The notes under the pieces: model-generated
Databases searched by the model: none
What the model was told of the DNA's origin: nothing
What the model saw: only the letters and a program-made list of their open reading frames with translations
NCBI RefSeq assembly: GCF_010015445.1
Contig: NC_053128.1
Span: forward strand, 11,073,840-11,137,839
Reading direction: 5' to 3'
Source: Perca fluviatilis
Lineage: Eukaryota > Chordata > Actinopteri > Perciformes > Percidae
Length of the DNA: 64,000 nt
Made by a program: the position numbers and the translations under genes
Shown here: one piece after another, positions 62,674-64,000 of the stretch
How the letters are laid out: the number at the start of each line of letters is the position of its first letter
How positions within the stretch are numbered: the stretch's first letter is position 1

Positions 62674-63591
62674 CAGAGATCTTCAACAGGGGTCTGGGAT
62701 CCCTATGGGTCCTCAGAGTCACTGCAGGGGGGCCTCCAAATTATTGTTAATTTAAAAAAAAAATCTAAATTAAAATGTCTTAAAGTGCTCATATTATGCT
62801 CATTTTCAGGTTTATAATTGTATTTAGAGGTTGTACCACAATAGGTTTACATGGTTTAATTTTCAGAGAACACCATATTTTTGTTGTACTGTACATTGCT
62901 GCAGCTCCTCTTTTCACCCTGTGTGTTGAGCTCTCTGTTTTAGCTACAGAGTGAGGCATCTCACTTCTTTTCCATCTTTGTTGGGAGTCGCACATGCGCA
63001 TTAAGTACTGCTAGCCAGTCAGAAGCAGAGTATGAGGGCGTGCCACGCTTGCAGCTAGGTGAGCATTATAACGTGTGTTACAAAGTGACGCACGTTTGTA
63101 AAGGCTGGACTACAACAGAGCTGTTTGGAGCAGTTTGTGAACAGTGTTTTCTGTTGGAGATGGTAAGTCCCTTTGGGGTGGACTTTGGGCTTTTTCACTT
63201 TCTAAACCTATAACGTGCACAAAAAAAGATATATAACACAACAAAGGAAAGGGGAAAAGCCAAAAAGCATAACATGAGCACTTTAACATGAATCCAACAT
63301 GTTATTAGCCAATATAAATCCCCACTGATGATAGGCTTACTGGCCTATAAGATAGTCACTAAGATAGGCATCCACAGATATGTTTAACATTAAAAGCTGA
63401 TTTATAAAATCCTACCAAAAATTATTTTAATAGTATTCTAGTATGAAGGCTTTAGGCCGCCCTATACATTATTGTAGGCCTAGTTTAATATGCAACTTCA
63501 TTATATATATAATATGTAGTAGGGGGGGGTCCCTGCTCCGTCTCTCTTTCAGTTAAGGGGTCCTTGGTTTAAAAAACGTTGAAGACCCCTG
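62674..63591. mobile_element. hAT MITE, CAGAGATCTT ends, interrupted copy
   Basis: Starts CAGAGATCTTCAACAGGGGT immediately after the Harbinger-type MITE and ends CGTTGAAGACCCCTG. It is split by a TTAA element at 62780-63286. The two halves together follow the uninterrupted copy at 39754-40118 (GAATCCAACAT, TGATGATAGGCTTACTGGCC, TTTAGGCCGCC). No clean 8-bp duplication. Confidence 0.78.
62780..63286. mobile_element. TTAA-flanked MITE nested in the hAT MITE
   Basis: Starts TTAAAGTGCTCATATTATGC and ends GCATAACATGAGCACTTTAA, inverted with few mismatches, bounded by TTAA. 507 bp. Contains a TGGAGATGGTAAGTCC stretch but no coding frame. A widespread fish family with piggyBac/Kolobok-type target use. 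Confidence 0.85.
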
Positions 63592-64000
63592 TTCTAAATG
63601 ATACCGACACATACAGCATAAACATGACAAAAAATGTACGTTTTCGTGCTTTGTGGAGATACAATCGTGAGGCTCGGTGCTTCCAAATGATGTATAATTT
63701 TGTCAGGGTTGCGTGAATATTCAACTGGAGGCCAATCCACATAATGTAACAAACTCCGCCCCCATCTATATTCTGCTGCTTGTTCAGGGACTAATTTTCT
63801 GTTGATCGACTACCTGGATTGAAATATGCTGGAAATGCAAGGAATATTTAATATTAGAAAGAGGCAGCCGCTAACCACACAGACTGAAAGCCAGACAGAC
63901 AGACGCAACACACACACACACACACACACTATTATGACAGAAACGGGTCACGGAAGGTGTGCCAACAGTACTAGACAAATGTACTGTCAGAGGGCAATTG
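63592..64000. other. Unique spacer with CA tract
   Basis: No gene. A (CA)n tract lies at 63907-63930. Confidence 0.4.

Overview
This window reads as non-coding DNA from a ray-finned, probably percomorph, teleost. Three things point there: a Tc1-type transposon of the form common in fish, tRNA-derived SINEs with the tails typical of fish (a pyrimidine-rich CATGTC tail and a GCGCTATATA...CCATTTACC tail), and very many long CA/TG, AT and CT microsatellites. I found no convincing host exon, tRNA, rRNA or known microRNA hairpin. The open frames are short, start at alternative codons, or run through simple repeats. The simplest reading is a gene-poor intergenic or large intronic segment built from layers of transposable elements over unique sequence.

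Layout. 1-3.2 kb is unique, purine-rich sequence with a (CA)n tract. 3.16-4.79 kb is a nearly full-length Tc1 element with TA target duplications, an inverted-repeat/direct-repeat (IR/DR) end structure and a transposase that keeps its DD34E triad but is broken by indels. 5.7-11 kb holds TTAA-flanked miniature elements (MITEs; two of one family and a palindromic one sharing a TTAA with its neighbour) and two hAT-type MITEs with perfect 8-bp target duplications. 13.4-17.2 kb holds a SINE split by an inverted LINE 3' end, a hAT-like element beginning AGGGCTGGGTA and a second SINE. 17-32 kb is mostly unique sequence with microsatellites, a Harbinger-like element, hAT relics and some islands that look like possible conserved non-coding elements. 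32-37 kb holds a degenerate repeat at 32.5 kb, a hAT-like element and a LINE copy on the minus strand ending in a hairpin. 39-48 kb is dense in elements: hAT MITEs, a Harbinger-like element carrying a nested insertion, and a 1.7-kb hAT-like composite. 50.2 kb carries the 5' part of a Harbinger-type element with a broken Myb/SANT-like reading frame. 55.6-57.5 kb and 62.1-63.6 kb are further stacks, the latter three elements deep.

No genes work together here in the sense of a pathway. The relations that can be read are insertion histories: several copies of one family occur in the window, so the interrupted copy can be compared with an uninterrupted one (15.8 against 46.5 kb; 39.8 against 62.7 kb; 5.7 against 10.4 kb; 34.6 against 55.9 kb). 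Family names rest on end sequence, target-site duplication and recognisable protein motifs, and were not checked against a repeat library. I did not find a previously undescribed biological system; the most informative observations are the nested insertions and the unexplained low-repeat islands.
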